Positions 1 through 6,216 of a stretch of 10,962 nt of DNA are shown here, piece after piece (position 1 is the first letter of the stretch; every line of letters begins with the position of its first letter). The notes beneath the pieces were generated by a model. The model had not been told where the DNA came from and did not search any database. It saw nothing but the letters and a program-made list of their open reading frames with translations. Source of the stretch: JBAXEO01 sp964541375 (lineage in GTDB: Bacteria; Actinomycetota; Coriobacteriia; Anaerosomatales; JAAXUF01); NCBI GenBank assembly GCA_964541375.1, contig CAZIPT010000076.1, positions 1 to 10,962 on the forward strand. Reading direction: 5' to 3'. Both the position numbers and the translations under genes were made by a program.

Positions 1-1205
1 TCGAGCTGCGATTCCCGGGTGGCCACGTCGCGACGCTGACTCGGAACTACCGTTCGACTGCGCCGATCCTCTCGGCGACCAACGCCATCATCTCCGAGGC
101 CACCGAGCGGCGTGAGAAGAGTCTGTGGACGGCGCGTGAGGGTGGTGGGCGTCCCTCGCTCGTCACCTGCCGAGACGAGGCCGAGCAGACCGACTGGGTG
201 TGCGACCGGATCCTCGACCACCGCGAGCAGGGCACCTCCCTCAAGGACCAGAGCGTGCTCTTCCGCGCTCAGCATCATTCAATGGCGCTTGAAATGGAGC
301 TCTCTCGGCGCAACATCCCGTTCCGCAAGTACGGCGGACTTCGGTTCGTGGAGACCGCGCACGTGAAGGATCTGGTGTCGTTCCTGCGGCTCGCCGAGAA
401 TCCCAAGGATGCGATGGCGGGAATGCGGGTGCTTGGGCTCGTCCCCGGAGTCGGTCCCAAGACGGCGGCGACGCTGTGGGAGGCGCTTTCGAGCGCAGGG
501 GGCGACTTCGAGAGTTGGGCCGGCGCTCGCGTGCCCGAGAGCGCGGCGGTCGTCTGGCCCGACGTAGTCTCACTGCTCCGGGCGCTCTCCGGCGGCGGCG
601 TGATGGAGGTGCCTGCCCAGGTGCACGCGGTACGCACCGTCTACGCTCCCCTGCTTGAGCGCCGCTACGACAACGTCGCCGCCCGTCTGCGCGACCTCGA
701 ACAGATCGAGTCGATTGCTTCGGGCGCCAGAGACCGATCGCAGTTCCTTACCGACCTGGCGCTCGATCCGCCCTCCTACACGCAGGACTTCGCCGGACCA
801 CCGCACTTGGACGAAGATTATGTGATTCTCTCGACCATGCACTCGGCCAAAGGCCTGGAGTTCGACGTGGTCTACGTCATCCACGCGGCGGATGGCAACA
901 TCCCCAGCGACATGTCGACGGGATCCGCCGAGGGGATCGAGGAGGAACGTCGACTCTTCTACGTGGCGTGCACGCGGGCGCGCAATCAGCTCTACGTCGC
1001 CCAGCCCCTGCGCTACTACACCCAGCCGCACGGGCGCTCGGATCGCCACGGCTACGCGCAGCGCACGCGGTTCCTGAGCGATGCCGTGCTGCCCCACTTC
1101 GTCGAAACGCTCGCCAGCCCCCAGTCGGCCGCCGAAGAGACCGCGTCAAGTGCGCACGCGACCACTTCGCACATCCGTAACGGCGTCAGGGCGTTGTGGG
1201 GGTAG
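1..1205 (+). CDS. UvrD/PcrA-type superfamily 1 ATP-dependent DNA helicase, C-terminal part (5'-truncated)
   Basis: The reading frame is open from base 3 and ends at TAG 1203-1205, giving 400 visible residues; the start lies outside the window. These proteins use ATP to move 3'->5' along single-stranded DNA and unwind duplexes in repair and replication. Visible superfamily 1 motifs are motif IV with NYRS (residues 15-18), motif V with HSAKGLEF (about 280-287, bases 840-863), and motif VI with VACTRAR (about 321-327), which carries the arginine finger. Between them, GVGPKTA (about 149-155) resembles the helix-hairpin-helix-like turn of the 2B domain. The Walker A and B motifs (domain 1A) must lie upstream. 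The protein ends soon after motif VI, without the extended C-terminal tail typical of PcrA, so the exact paralogue (PcrA, UvrD or Rep-like) is uncertain. The gene converges with adh, 8 bases between stops, and no terminator is visible there. Confidence 0.92.
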   Translation, partial: ELRFPGGHVATLTRNYRSTAPILSATNAIISEATERREKSLWTAREGGGRPSLVTCRDEAEQTDWVCDRILDHREQGTSLKDQSVLFRAQHHSMALEMELSRRNIPFRKYGGLRFVETAHVKDLVSFLRLAENPKDAMAGMRVLGLVPGVGPKTAATLWEALSSAGGDFESWAGARVPESAAVVWPDVVSLLRALSGGGVMEVPAQVHAVRTVYAPLLERRYDNVAARLRDLEQIESIASGARDRSQFLTDLALDPPSYTQDFAGPPHLDEDYVILSTMHSAKGLEFDVVYVIHAADGNIPSDMSTGSAEGIEEERRLFYVACTRARNQLYVAQPLRYYTQPHGRSDRHGYAQRTRFLSDAVLPHFVETLASPQSAAEETASSAHATTSHIRNGVRALWG

Positions 1206-1213
1206 GAGCCACG

Positions 1214-2254
1214 TCAGGGCTGCAGTACAACCTTGACGCTCTCCCCCGCATTCGCCACCAGAGCGAACCCTTCTTGCGCCCGCCCCAGCGGTAGCCGGTG
1301 GGTGATCAGGTCGTCGACGTGCACCCGACCGGTCGCGATCAGGTCCATCGCCATGGCCAGGTCAGCGGGCGCGGCGCCGTAGGCGGTGCGCACGATGACT
1401 TCTCGGCGCCAGAGCTCGTTCAGGGGCATCGGGTGGTTCTCGCCGGGAGCCGGCACCGCGAACACGACGAAGGTCGCACCGCTCTCAAGACAGGCGAGTC
1501 CTTGGTCGATCGCGCTTGGAGCGCCGGTGCCCAGGATCACGAGGTCGGCCAGCGCGCCATCGTTGGCGGCGCGCAAGAGGTCTGGCAGCTGGTCGCCGGC
1601 GGCGATCGCATCGAAGGCCTGTGTCGCGCCGCTCTTGCGCGCCCAGTCGAGCCGATACTCGCTCACGTCGGTCGCGAACACGCGGCCAGCCCCGAGCGCC
1701 AGCGCGAGGCGGATGTGGAGCAAGCCGGAGATGCCGCTGCCAACCACAAGAACCGTCGAGCCGGGGCGAACGCCGGCGCGCACCTGCGCGCGCACCACGC
1801 ATCCCAGCGGCTCGACGAAGGTGCCCTGCTCGTAGCTCATCGAGTCGGGCATCACGAGGATGCCGCGGTCTGTCTGCAGAGCGGGTACGCGCACGTACTC
1901 GGCGAACCCGCCGGGATCGAAGTTCGTGGTGTGCAGCGTGTGGCACGCCGTGTGGTTATCCGACAGGCAGTGTCGGCACGTGCTGCAAGGAACGTGGTGC
2001 GAGATCACAACGCGATCGTCAACTGCCACGTTCGTCACGCCTGCGCCTACGGCGACCACGTCACCCGCGACCTCGTGACCCAGCACGATCGGCGCCTTGG
2101 GCACGCGATACCACTCGAGTACGTCAGATCCGCAAATGCCGCTGGCACGGATGCGCACGAGCGTCTCGCCCGGGCCAATCTGCGGGATCGGCATTTCCTC
2201 GACGCGGACGTCGGAGTTGTTGTAGTAGACGGCGCCACGCATGGACTCGGACAT
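1214..2254 (-). CDS. Zinc-dependent medium-chain alcohol/polyol dehydrogenase
   Basis: This is a 346-residue cytosolic NAD(P)-dependent oxidoreductase of the medium-chain family (sorbitol / threonine dehydrogenase branch), of normal length. Numbered from the chosen start, the catalytic-zinc residues are Cys41 (in GICGSD) and His60-Glu61 (in GHEVAGD), with Glu148 in VEPLGC. The structural zinc is held by Cys90, Cys93, Cys96 and Cys104. The Rossmann glycine motif VGSGISG is at 172-178, and Asp196 at the end of the second strand suggests NAD+ rather than NADP+. I chose ATG 2252-2254 because GGAG at 2261-2264 is 6 bases upstream; the ATG at 2258-2260 touches that site, leaving no spacing. The gene begins 11 bases after the lsrF-like stop, so both probably share an mRNA. 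The family oxidises many alcohols and polyols, so the substrate cannot be read from sequence; the neighbour suggests a phosphorylated or branched sugar-derived carbonyl. Confidence 0.88.
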   Translation of the reverse strand: MSESMRGAVYYNNSDVRVEEMPIPQIGPGETLVRIRASGICGSDVLEWYRVPKAPIVLGHEVAGDVVAVGAGVTNVAVDDRVVISHHVPCSTCRHCLSDNHTACHTLHTTNFDPGGFAEYVRVPALQTDRGILVMPDSMSYEQGTFVEPLGCVVRAQVRAGVRPGSTVLVVGSGISGLLHIRLALALGAGRVFATDVSEYRLDWARKSGATQAFDAIAAGDQLPDLLRAANDGALADLVILGTGAPSAIDQGLACLESGATFVVFAVPAPGENHPMPLNELWRREVIVRTAYGAAPADLAMAMDLIATGRVHVDDLITHRLPLGRAQEGFALVANAGESVKVVLQP

Positions 2255-2260
2255 CGGCAT

Positions 2261-2264
2261 CTCC
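2261..2264 (-). promoter_or_regulatory. Ribosome-binding site of the dehydrogenase gene
   Basis: The - strand reads GGAG here, 6 bases before ATG 2252-2254 and directly against ATG 2258-2260. This spacing favours the inner ATG as the real start. The site lies one base beyond the upstream gene's stop codon (TAG at 2266-2268), which fits translation of the pair from one message. Confidence 0.6.
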
Positions 2265-2265
2265 G

Positions 2266-3105
2266 CTAGATCTTGCGTGTATCGTCGGCGTCCATCGTCA
2301 GTGCGCCGACACCGGTGCCAGCCGACTTCTCATCCTGGTAGACCGCGTAGGCGTCATCGACGCTCGCGTTGCCGTGCACGACGGCGTTGACCGCCTTGAC
2401 CATGCCGAGCGGACAGTCGCTCTGAAAGATGTTGCGGCCCATGTCCACACCGGACGCGCCGCGTGCGATCGCGTTGTACGTCATCTGGAGCGCATCACGC
2501 TCGGGCAGCTTCTTCCCGCCCGCCATGACCACGGGCACTCCGCATGTCGACGTGATGCGCTCGAAGTCGTCTTCCACGTAGTACGTCTTGACGATGTGCG
2601 CGCCCATCTCGGCGGCGATGCGCGTGGCGAGCGCGAGGTAGCGCGCGTCGCGCACCATCTCCTTGCCCACCGCCGTCACGGCAATGACCGGAATGCCGTA
2701 GCGCTCGCCGGCGTCGATGAGCTTGGCGAGGTTGGCGATCGTCTGATGCTGGTAGCCCGAGCCGACGAAGATCGACAGCGCCATTCCTGCCGCGTTGAGG
2801 CGGATGACGTCCTCGATGTCGGTGATGATCGTCTCGTTTGACAGGTCGTCGTCAAGCACGCTGTTGCCGCCGGAGACGCGCAGCACCACCGGCGTGTCGA
2901 TCGTGCTCGGCACGTCGGAGCGAAGGATGCCCCGGGTCAGCATGAGCGTGTCGGCGTAGGGCGCGAGCGGCACGATGGACTGACGGATGCACTCCAGGCC
3001 GCTTGTGGGGCCGAGGAAGTAGCCGTGGTCCACAGCGAGCATCACGGTGCGCCCGTCGGATGGCTGGATGATGCGGGAAAGGCGGTTTTCTAGGCCCCAA
3101 GACAT
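2266..3105 (-). CDS. lsrF: LsrF-like 3-hydroxy-5-phosphonooxypentane-2,4-dione thiolase / DhnA-family class I aldolase
   Basis: This 279-residue protein of the DhnA/class I aldolase superfamily (TIM barrel) closely resembles E. coli LsrF along its length. Matching blocks include SRI near the N-terminus, TVMLAVDHGYF, LTRGILRS, ATRIAAEMGA, KTYYVE, AGGKKLPE and GVDMGRNIFQSD. LsrF transfers an acetyl group from the phosphorylated AI-2 breakdown product to CoA, giving acetyl-CoA and dihydroxyacetone phosphate. The Schiff-base lysine is predicted as Lys173 (in KTYY, equivalent to Lys203 of LsrF), with Asp26-His27 at the end of the first strand and phosphate-binding loops at 195-199 and 219-228. ATG 3103-3105 is chosen because AGGAGGT lies 8 bases upstream; the frame stays open 24 codons further but that part does not look like the family. 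It is followed by adh in an apparent operon. LsrK, LsrG, LsrR and the Lsr transporter are absent here, so the AI-2 role is uncertain and a related aldolase activity is possible. Confidence 0.8.
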   Translation of the reverse strand: MSWGLENRLSRIIQPSDGRTVMLAVDHGYFLGPTSGLECIRQSIVPLAPYADTLMLTRGILRSDVPSTIDTPVVLRVSGGNSVLDDDLSNETIITDIEDVIRLNAAGMALSIFVGSGYQHQTIANLAKLIDAGERYGIPVIAVTAVGKEMVRDARYLALATRIAAEMGAHIVKTYYVEDDFERITSTCGVPVVMAGGKKLPERDALQMTYNAIARGASGVDMGRNIFQSDCPLGMVKAVNAVVHGNASVDDAYAVYQDEKSAGTGVGALTMDADDTRKI

Positions 3106-3248
3106 GGCGGACGACCTCCTGGCGTGGTTCGTGGTTTCCGAGGCAAGGCACGCGCGGCTGCGCGCGGGCGCCGACACATCATGCTACCAGAAGCCACGAA
3201 CGCGGAACGCCGAGCGCTAAGCCGGGAGACGTCGGGGCGACAGCCGCG
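3106..3248 (-). other. Intergenic region between pfkA and the lsrF-like gene, with a tentative promoter
   Basis: The 143 bases hold the lsrF-like ribosome-binding site and, on the - strand, TGGTAGCAT (3181-3189). This fits an extended -10 element (TGnTAnnnT) and would put transcription start near 3174 with a leader of about 70 bases. No convincing -35 hexamer is seen. A short GC inverted repeat (CGCGC/GCGCG) lies near 3150-3165. There is no hairpin followed by a T-run after pfkA, so read-through into lsrF-adh cannot be excluded. Confidence 0.35.
3114..3120 (-). promoter_or_regulatory. Strong Shine-Dalgarno site that fixes the lsrF-like start
   Basis: The - strand reads AGGAGGT, 8 bases before ATG 3103-3105. 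The match to the anti-Shine-Dalgarno sequence is near perfect, so the upstream 24 codons of open frame are untranslated leader. Confidence 0.8.
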
Positions 3249-4217
3249 CTAGCGAGCGAGGATGCCCGCGAGCTGGTACATCTCCTGACGCAGAAGGTGC
3301 TGCTGGCCGTAGGCCTCCTTGAGCGGATACGTCACCGTGTGCGACCCCTTCAGCCCAACCGCGACTCCCGCTTCGCCGAGAAGCAGCGCGTCGACCGCGC
3401 GCGCACCCATCCTGCTCGCGAGTATCCGGTCGAACGCCGACGGCGAGCCTCCGCGCTGCACGTGCCCGAGAACCACAGAGCGCGCCTCGTGGTCGTAGCG
3501 CTCCTCGAGCTCGGCGGCGAGGCTGAACGCGTGCCCCGCACCCTCGGCTATCACGATGATCGAGTGCTGCTTGCCACGGCTGACGCCTTGCTCGATGCAC
3601 GCCCAGACGTCCTCATGACGCCAGGGGACCTCGGGCACGAGGATGCAGTCACCACCACACGCCAGTCCCGCGTAGGTAGCGAGAATCCCGCAGCTGCGCC
3701 CCATGACTTCGATGACGAACGTTCGCTCGTGACTCGACGCGGTATCGCGCACCTTGCCTACCGCGTCGCAGATGGTGTTGAGCGCCGTGTCGAAACCGAT
3801 CGACGTGTCGGTACCGGCGACGTCGTTGTCGATGGTCCCTGGGACGCCCACCGCGCAGACACCGAGCGCGTGGAGCGCCTCGGCACCGCGATACGATCCA
3901 TCCCCACCGATGACCACCAGGCCGGTGATGCCCTGCTCGGCGAGTCGGGCCGCGGCCTCGTTCAGCCCCTCAGTCGTCTCGAACCGGGCGGAGCGTGAGG
4001 TCCCGAGAAACGTACCTCCGCGATCCAGGATCCCGCCCACCTCAGAGAGCCCGAGCGGTCGGAAACAGCCATTGAGCAGACCCTCGTAGCCGTGTTCGAT
4101 GCCAGCGACCTCACAGCCGCGAGCAATGGCGGATCGCACGACCGACCTTATTGCAGCGTTCATTCCGGGCGCGTCACCGCCGCTGGTCAGCACCGCAAGC
4201 TTGGGTCGCTCACTCAT
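3249..4217 (-). CDS. pfkA: ATP-dependent 6-phosphofructokinase
   Basis: This 322-residue cytosolic enzyme phosphorylates fructose-6-phosphate to fructose-1,6-bisphosphate, the committed step of glycolysis. Its length matches bacterial PfkA. The ATP-binding SGGDAPGMN is at 12-20 and GGDGS at 104-108. The catalytic loop PGTIDND is at 126-132, with the base predicted as Asp130. MGRSCG is at 172-177 and GHVQRGGSP at 251-259. Gly after Asp in GGDGS, and Gly rather than Lys before TIDND, identify the ATP-dependent rather than the pyrophosphate-dependent type. Arg24 and Arg28 of the effector site are kept, and Asp190 sits where E. coli has the effector-binding Glu187, so allosteric control is plausible but may differ. 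The start is supported by AGAGGTGA 6 bases upstream. It follows accA by 6 bases; accD-accA-pfkA order is familiar from Bacillus, where pyk follows, but no pyk is seen here. Confidence 0.97.
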   Translation of the reverse strand: MSERPKLAVLTSGGDAPGMNAAIRSVVRSAIARGCEVAGIEHGYEGLLNGCFRPLGLSEVGGILDRGGTFLGTSRSARFETTEGLNEAAARLAEQGITGLVVIGGDGSYRGAEALHALGVCAVGVPGTIDNDVAGTDTSIGFDTALNTICDAVGKVRDTASSHERTFVIEVMGRSCGILATYAGLACGGDCILVPEVPWRHEDVWACIEQGVSRGKQHSIIVIAEGAGHAFSLAAELEERYDHEARSVVLGHVQRGGSPSAFDRILASRMGARAVDALLLGEAGVAVGLKGSHTVTYPLKEAYGQQHLLRQEMYQLAGILAR

Positions 4218-4223
4218 CCCGAA

Positions 4224-4231
4224 TCACCTCT
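4224..4231 (-). promoter_or_regulatory. pfkA ribosome-binding site overlapping the accA stop codon
   Basis: The - strand reads AGAGGTGA, and its last three bases are the accA stop codon TGA (4224-4226). The site is 6 bases from the pfkA ATG. Ribosomes finishing accA therefore sit on the pfkA initiation site, which suggests translational coupling. Confidence 0.75.
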
Positions 4232-5198
4232 CGTCGAGCGTGCAGAACTCGCCTATCGCCCGAAGCCGCTCGTAGCGCCGACCGACCAGCTCGTCCGTGT
4301 CAGCACGCGCAAGCTCATCGAGGGACCGCACAACCGCCTCCCGCACGATCGCGAACACGGCATCTCGGTCGCGGTGCGCTCCGCCGAGCGGCTCCGGCAA
4401 CACCTCGTCGACGATGCCAAGCCCTACCAAGTCGTTCGCGGTCATGCGCAGGCATGCGGACGCGGCCTCGGCCTGCTTGGAGTCCCGGTAGAGGATCTGC
4501 GCGCACATCTCGGGGCTGATCACGGAGTAGTAGGCGTTCTCAAGCATGAGAAGCCGGTCCCCAAACCCGATTGCGAGTGCGCCCCCGCTACCGCCCTCGC
4601 CGATCCCCACGACGACGACCGGAACGCGCAGCGCCGAGAGCTTCGCTAGTGACTCGGCGATCGCCCATGCCTGCCCTCGCTCCTCATCCTCAATACCTGG
4701 AGAGGCCCCCGCCGTATCGAGGAAGCTGACCACGGGAAGGCCGAACTTCTCGGCGAGGTCGAACGCACGCATGGCTTTGCGGAATCCCTCCGGGTGGGGG
4801 CTTCCGAAGTTGCGCCGGATGTTCTCCTTGGTGTCGGTCCCCTTGCTGTGCCCCAGGACCACGACCCGCCGGTCGTCCAACGTAGCGAGTGCCGCAACGA
4901 TCGCCTCGTCGTCTCCGAAGTGCCGGTCGCCGCGCAACTCGACGATGTCCGAAAACAGCGCCTCCAGGTAGTGCTGGGTCTTGGGTCTCTCGGGATGGCG
5001 GGATATCTGGACCCGGTCCCATGCCGAGAGATGCCGATAGGTCTCAACGCGAAGTAGCTCGATCTGGGAGCCAAGGTCGTCGATCTCCTCGGCGAGGTCG
5101 GAGTCGGCGGCCAGATCGAGGCGGCGCAGTTCATCGAGCTTGGCCTCGAGATCCATCAAGGGGCGTTCGAACTCCATCACGAATCGCGGCTTGCTCAT
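4224..5198 (-). CDS. accA: Acetyl-CoA carboxylase carboxyltransferase subunit alpha
   Basis: This 324-residue subunit pairs with AccD to form the carboxyltransferase that moves CO2 from biotin-carrier protein to acetyl-CoA, making malonyl-CoA for fatty-acid synthesis. Length is as expected. The N-terminal 11-55 is a charged helical or coiled-coil segment typical of AccA. The crotonase-fold core shows GHSKG (116-120), the conserved PEGFRKAMR (136-144), DTAGASPG (161-168), the glycine-rich oxyanion loop GEGGSGGA (200-207) and ISPEMCA (227-233), where many homologues have Gly in place of Met. The ATG at 5196-5198 overlaps the accD stop as ATGA; the upstream ribosome-binding site is weak, so coupling to accD translation is likely. 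pfkA follows after 6 bases. Biotin carboxylase and biotin-carrier genes are not in this window. Confidence 0.97.
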   Translation of the reverse strand: MSKPRFVMEFERPLMDLEAKLDELRRLDLAADSDLAEEIDDLGSQIELLRVETYRHLSAWDRVQISRHPERPKTQHYLEALFSDIVELRGDRHFGDDEAIVAALATLDDRRVVVLGHSKGTDTKENIRRNFGSPHPEGFRKAMRAFDLAEKFGLPVVSFLDTAGASPGIEDEERGQAWAIAESLAKLSALRVPVVVVGIGEGGSGGALAIGFGDRLLMLENAYYSVISPEMCAQILYRDSKQAEAASACLRMTANDLVGLGIVDEVLPEPLGGAHRDRDAVFAIVREAVVRSLDELARADTDELVGRRYERLRAIGEFCTLDER

Positions 5199-6088
5199 GA
5201 GGCCGCACCCGCCTTCCCACTCGGCTGCAAATAGCCGAGGACGAGGGCGATGCGGTCCTTCAGCTCACCGCGGGCGACGATCTCGTCGATCATTCCGTGG
5301 CGCATGAGTGACTCGCTGGTCTGAAAGTCTCTGGGCAGCTTCTGCCGGGTGGTCTGTTCCACGAGCGCCGGGCCGGCAAAGCCTATCAGCGCGCCCGGCT
5401 CCGCGATGATCACATCGCCCAGTACAGCAAACGACGCCGTCACACCGCCGAAGGTCGGGTTGGTGAGCACGGAAACGTACGCCAGGCCCGCGTCCGCATG
5501 CCTGCGAGCCGCGGCGCTCGTCTTGGCCATCTGCAAGAGCGACAGCATGCCTTCTTGCATGCGCGCGCCGCCGGATGCGGTCACGAGAACGATCGGGCTT
5601 CGTTTCTCGGTGGCAAGCTCGAAAGCGCGCGTGATCTTCTCCCCGACCACCGAGCCCATGGAAGCGCCAATGAACCTGAAGTCCATCACGCCGAGGACGG
5701 TTGCCCGCGAGCCGATGGTCGCCGTACCGGTGATCACAGCCTCAGGTAGGCCGCTCTTCTCGGCCGCCGCGGTGAGTTGGACACCATAGGGTTTGGCTGC
5801 GACGAACTCGAGCGGGTCGCACGGCGCCAGGTTGGCGTCTGTCTCGGCGAACGATCCCTCATCCGCGAGCATCTCGATGCGCTGAGGCCCAGTGAGATCG
5901 AAGTGGAAGCCGCAGGTGGGGCATACGCGCAGCGACTGGACGAGCTCTCCCTCGTAGATCGTGCGTTTGCAGCCTTCGCACTTGACCCAGACGCCATCGG
6001 GCACGTCAGAGCCGGCAACTGCGCCCTGCTCATTGACCTTGGTATAGCGTTTGGTCTCGCGTGCGGAGAACCAATCTGAAATCGGCAT
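5195..6088 (-). CDS. accD: Acetyl-CoA carboxylase carboxyltransferase subunit beta
   Basis: This 297-residue zinc-binding partner of AccA belongs to the malonyl-CoA-forming carboxyltransferase. Its N-terminal zinc ribbon is C-X2-C-X15-C-X2-C (Cys37, Cys40, Cys56, Cys59). The crotonase-like core follows, with SMGSVVGEK (about 143-151), the GGARMQEG oxyanion motif (173-180) and a Gly-rich TFGGVTASFA segment (212-221). ATG 6086-6088 is chosen because the protein then starts MPISDWF and is normal length. The frame opens further to a GTG at 6143-6145, but that codon lies just after a strong stem-loop and the added 19 residues do not resemble the family. The ribosome-binding site is weak (AGGA about 12 bases upstream). 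The last bases overlap accA (ATGA). A 16-base palindrome 22 bases upstream may be an operator. Confidence 0.95.
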   Translation of the reverse strand: MPISDWFSARETKRYTKVNEQGAVAGSDVPDGVWVKCEGCKRTIYEGELVQSLRVCPTCGFHFDLTGPQRIEMLADEGSFAETDANLAPCDPLEFVAAKPYGVQLTAAAEKSGLPEAVITGTATIGSRATVLGVMDFRFIGASMGSVVGEKITRAFELATEKRSPIVLVTASGGARMQEGMLSLLQMAKTSAAARRHADAGLAYVSVLTNPTFGGVTASFAVLGDVIIAEPGALIGFAGPALVEQTTRQKLPRDFQTSESLMRHGMIDEIVARGELKDRIALVLGYLQPSGKAGAAS

Positions 6089-6110
6089 GCGTTTGCGCCG
6101 TCCTGACTCA

Positions 6111-6126
6111 TAGACTGACTGGTCTA
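6111..6126. promoter_or_regulatory. Candidate operator: palindrome upstream of accD
   Basis: TAGACTGACTGGTCTA has perfect 5-base arms (TAGAC/GTCTA) around a 6-base centre, and the flanks partly extend it (ATAGAC ... GTCTACTAT). It is AT-richer than its surroundings and lies 22 bases upstream of the accD ATG, between it and the fba terminal hairpin. The size and place suit a dimeric repressor controlling the accD-accA-pfkA unit. The repressor is unknown. Confidence 0.4.
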
Positions 6127-6147
6127 CTATTCCCCACAATGCCACTG

Positions 6148-6180
6148 CGGCACCGCCTGGCTGAGAGCCACACGGTGCCG
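6148..6180 (-). terminator. Strong stem-loop between fba and accD, possible terminator
   Basis: Outer arms CGGCACCG (6148-6155) and CGGTGCCG (6173-6180) pair perfectly over 8 bases. After a 2x2 internal loop, TGGCT (6158-6162) pairs with AGCCA (6166-6170) around a 3-base loop. It lies 36 bases past the fba stop. On the - strand there is no T-run after it, so it may be a T-less terminator, an mRNA-stability element or part of an accD leader. Confidence 0.5.
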
Positions 6181-6216
6181 CCAGTTACGACTCCCGACGA
6201 TTCCGGGAGACCCGAT

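Noticed and set aside
1206..1213. Bidirectional terminator between the convergent helicase and dehydrogenase genes
   Set aside because: Only 8 bases separate the stops, and the best pairing nearby (AGCC/GGCT) is 4 bases with no T-run.
1298..2269. 323-codon open frame on the + strand opposite the dehydrogenase gene
   Set aside because: It is a mirror frame produced by high-GC codon bias. The product resembles no family, and the opposite strand encodes a clear zinc dehydrogenase with all its ligands.
3297..3998. 233-codon open frame on the + strand opposite pfkA
   Set aside because: Arg/Val-rich antisense shadow with no ribosome-binding site; PfkA on the other strand is unambiguous.
6191..6209. 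Second small hairpin (CTCCCG/CGGGAG) after the fba stop
   Set aside because: A 6-base stem with a 7-base loop is common by chance at this GC content, and no T-run follows. The neighbouring 6148-6180 structure is much stronger.
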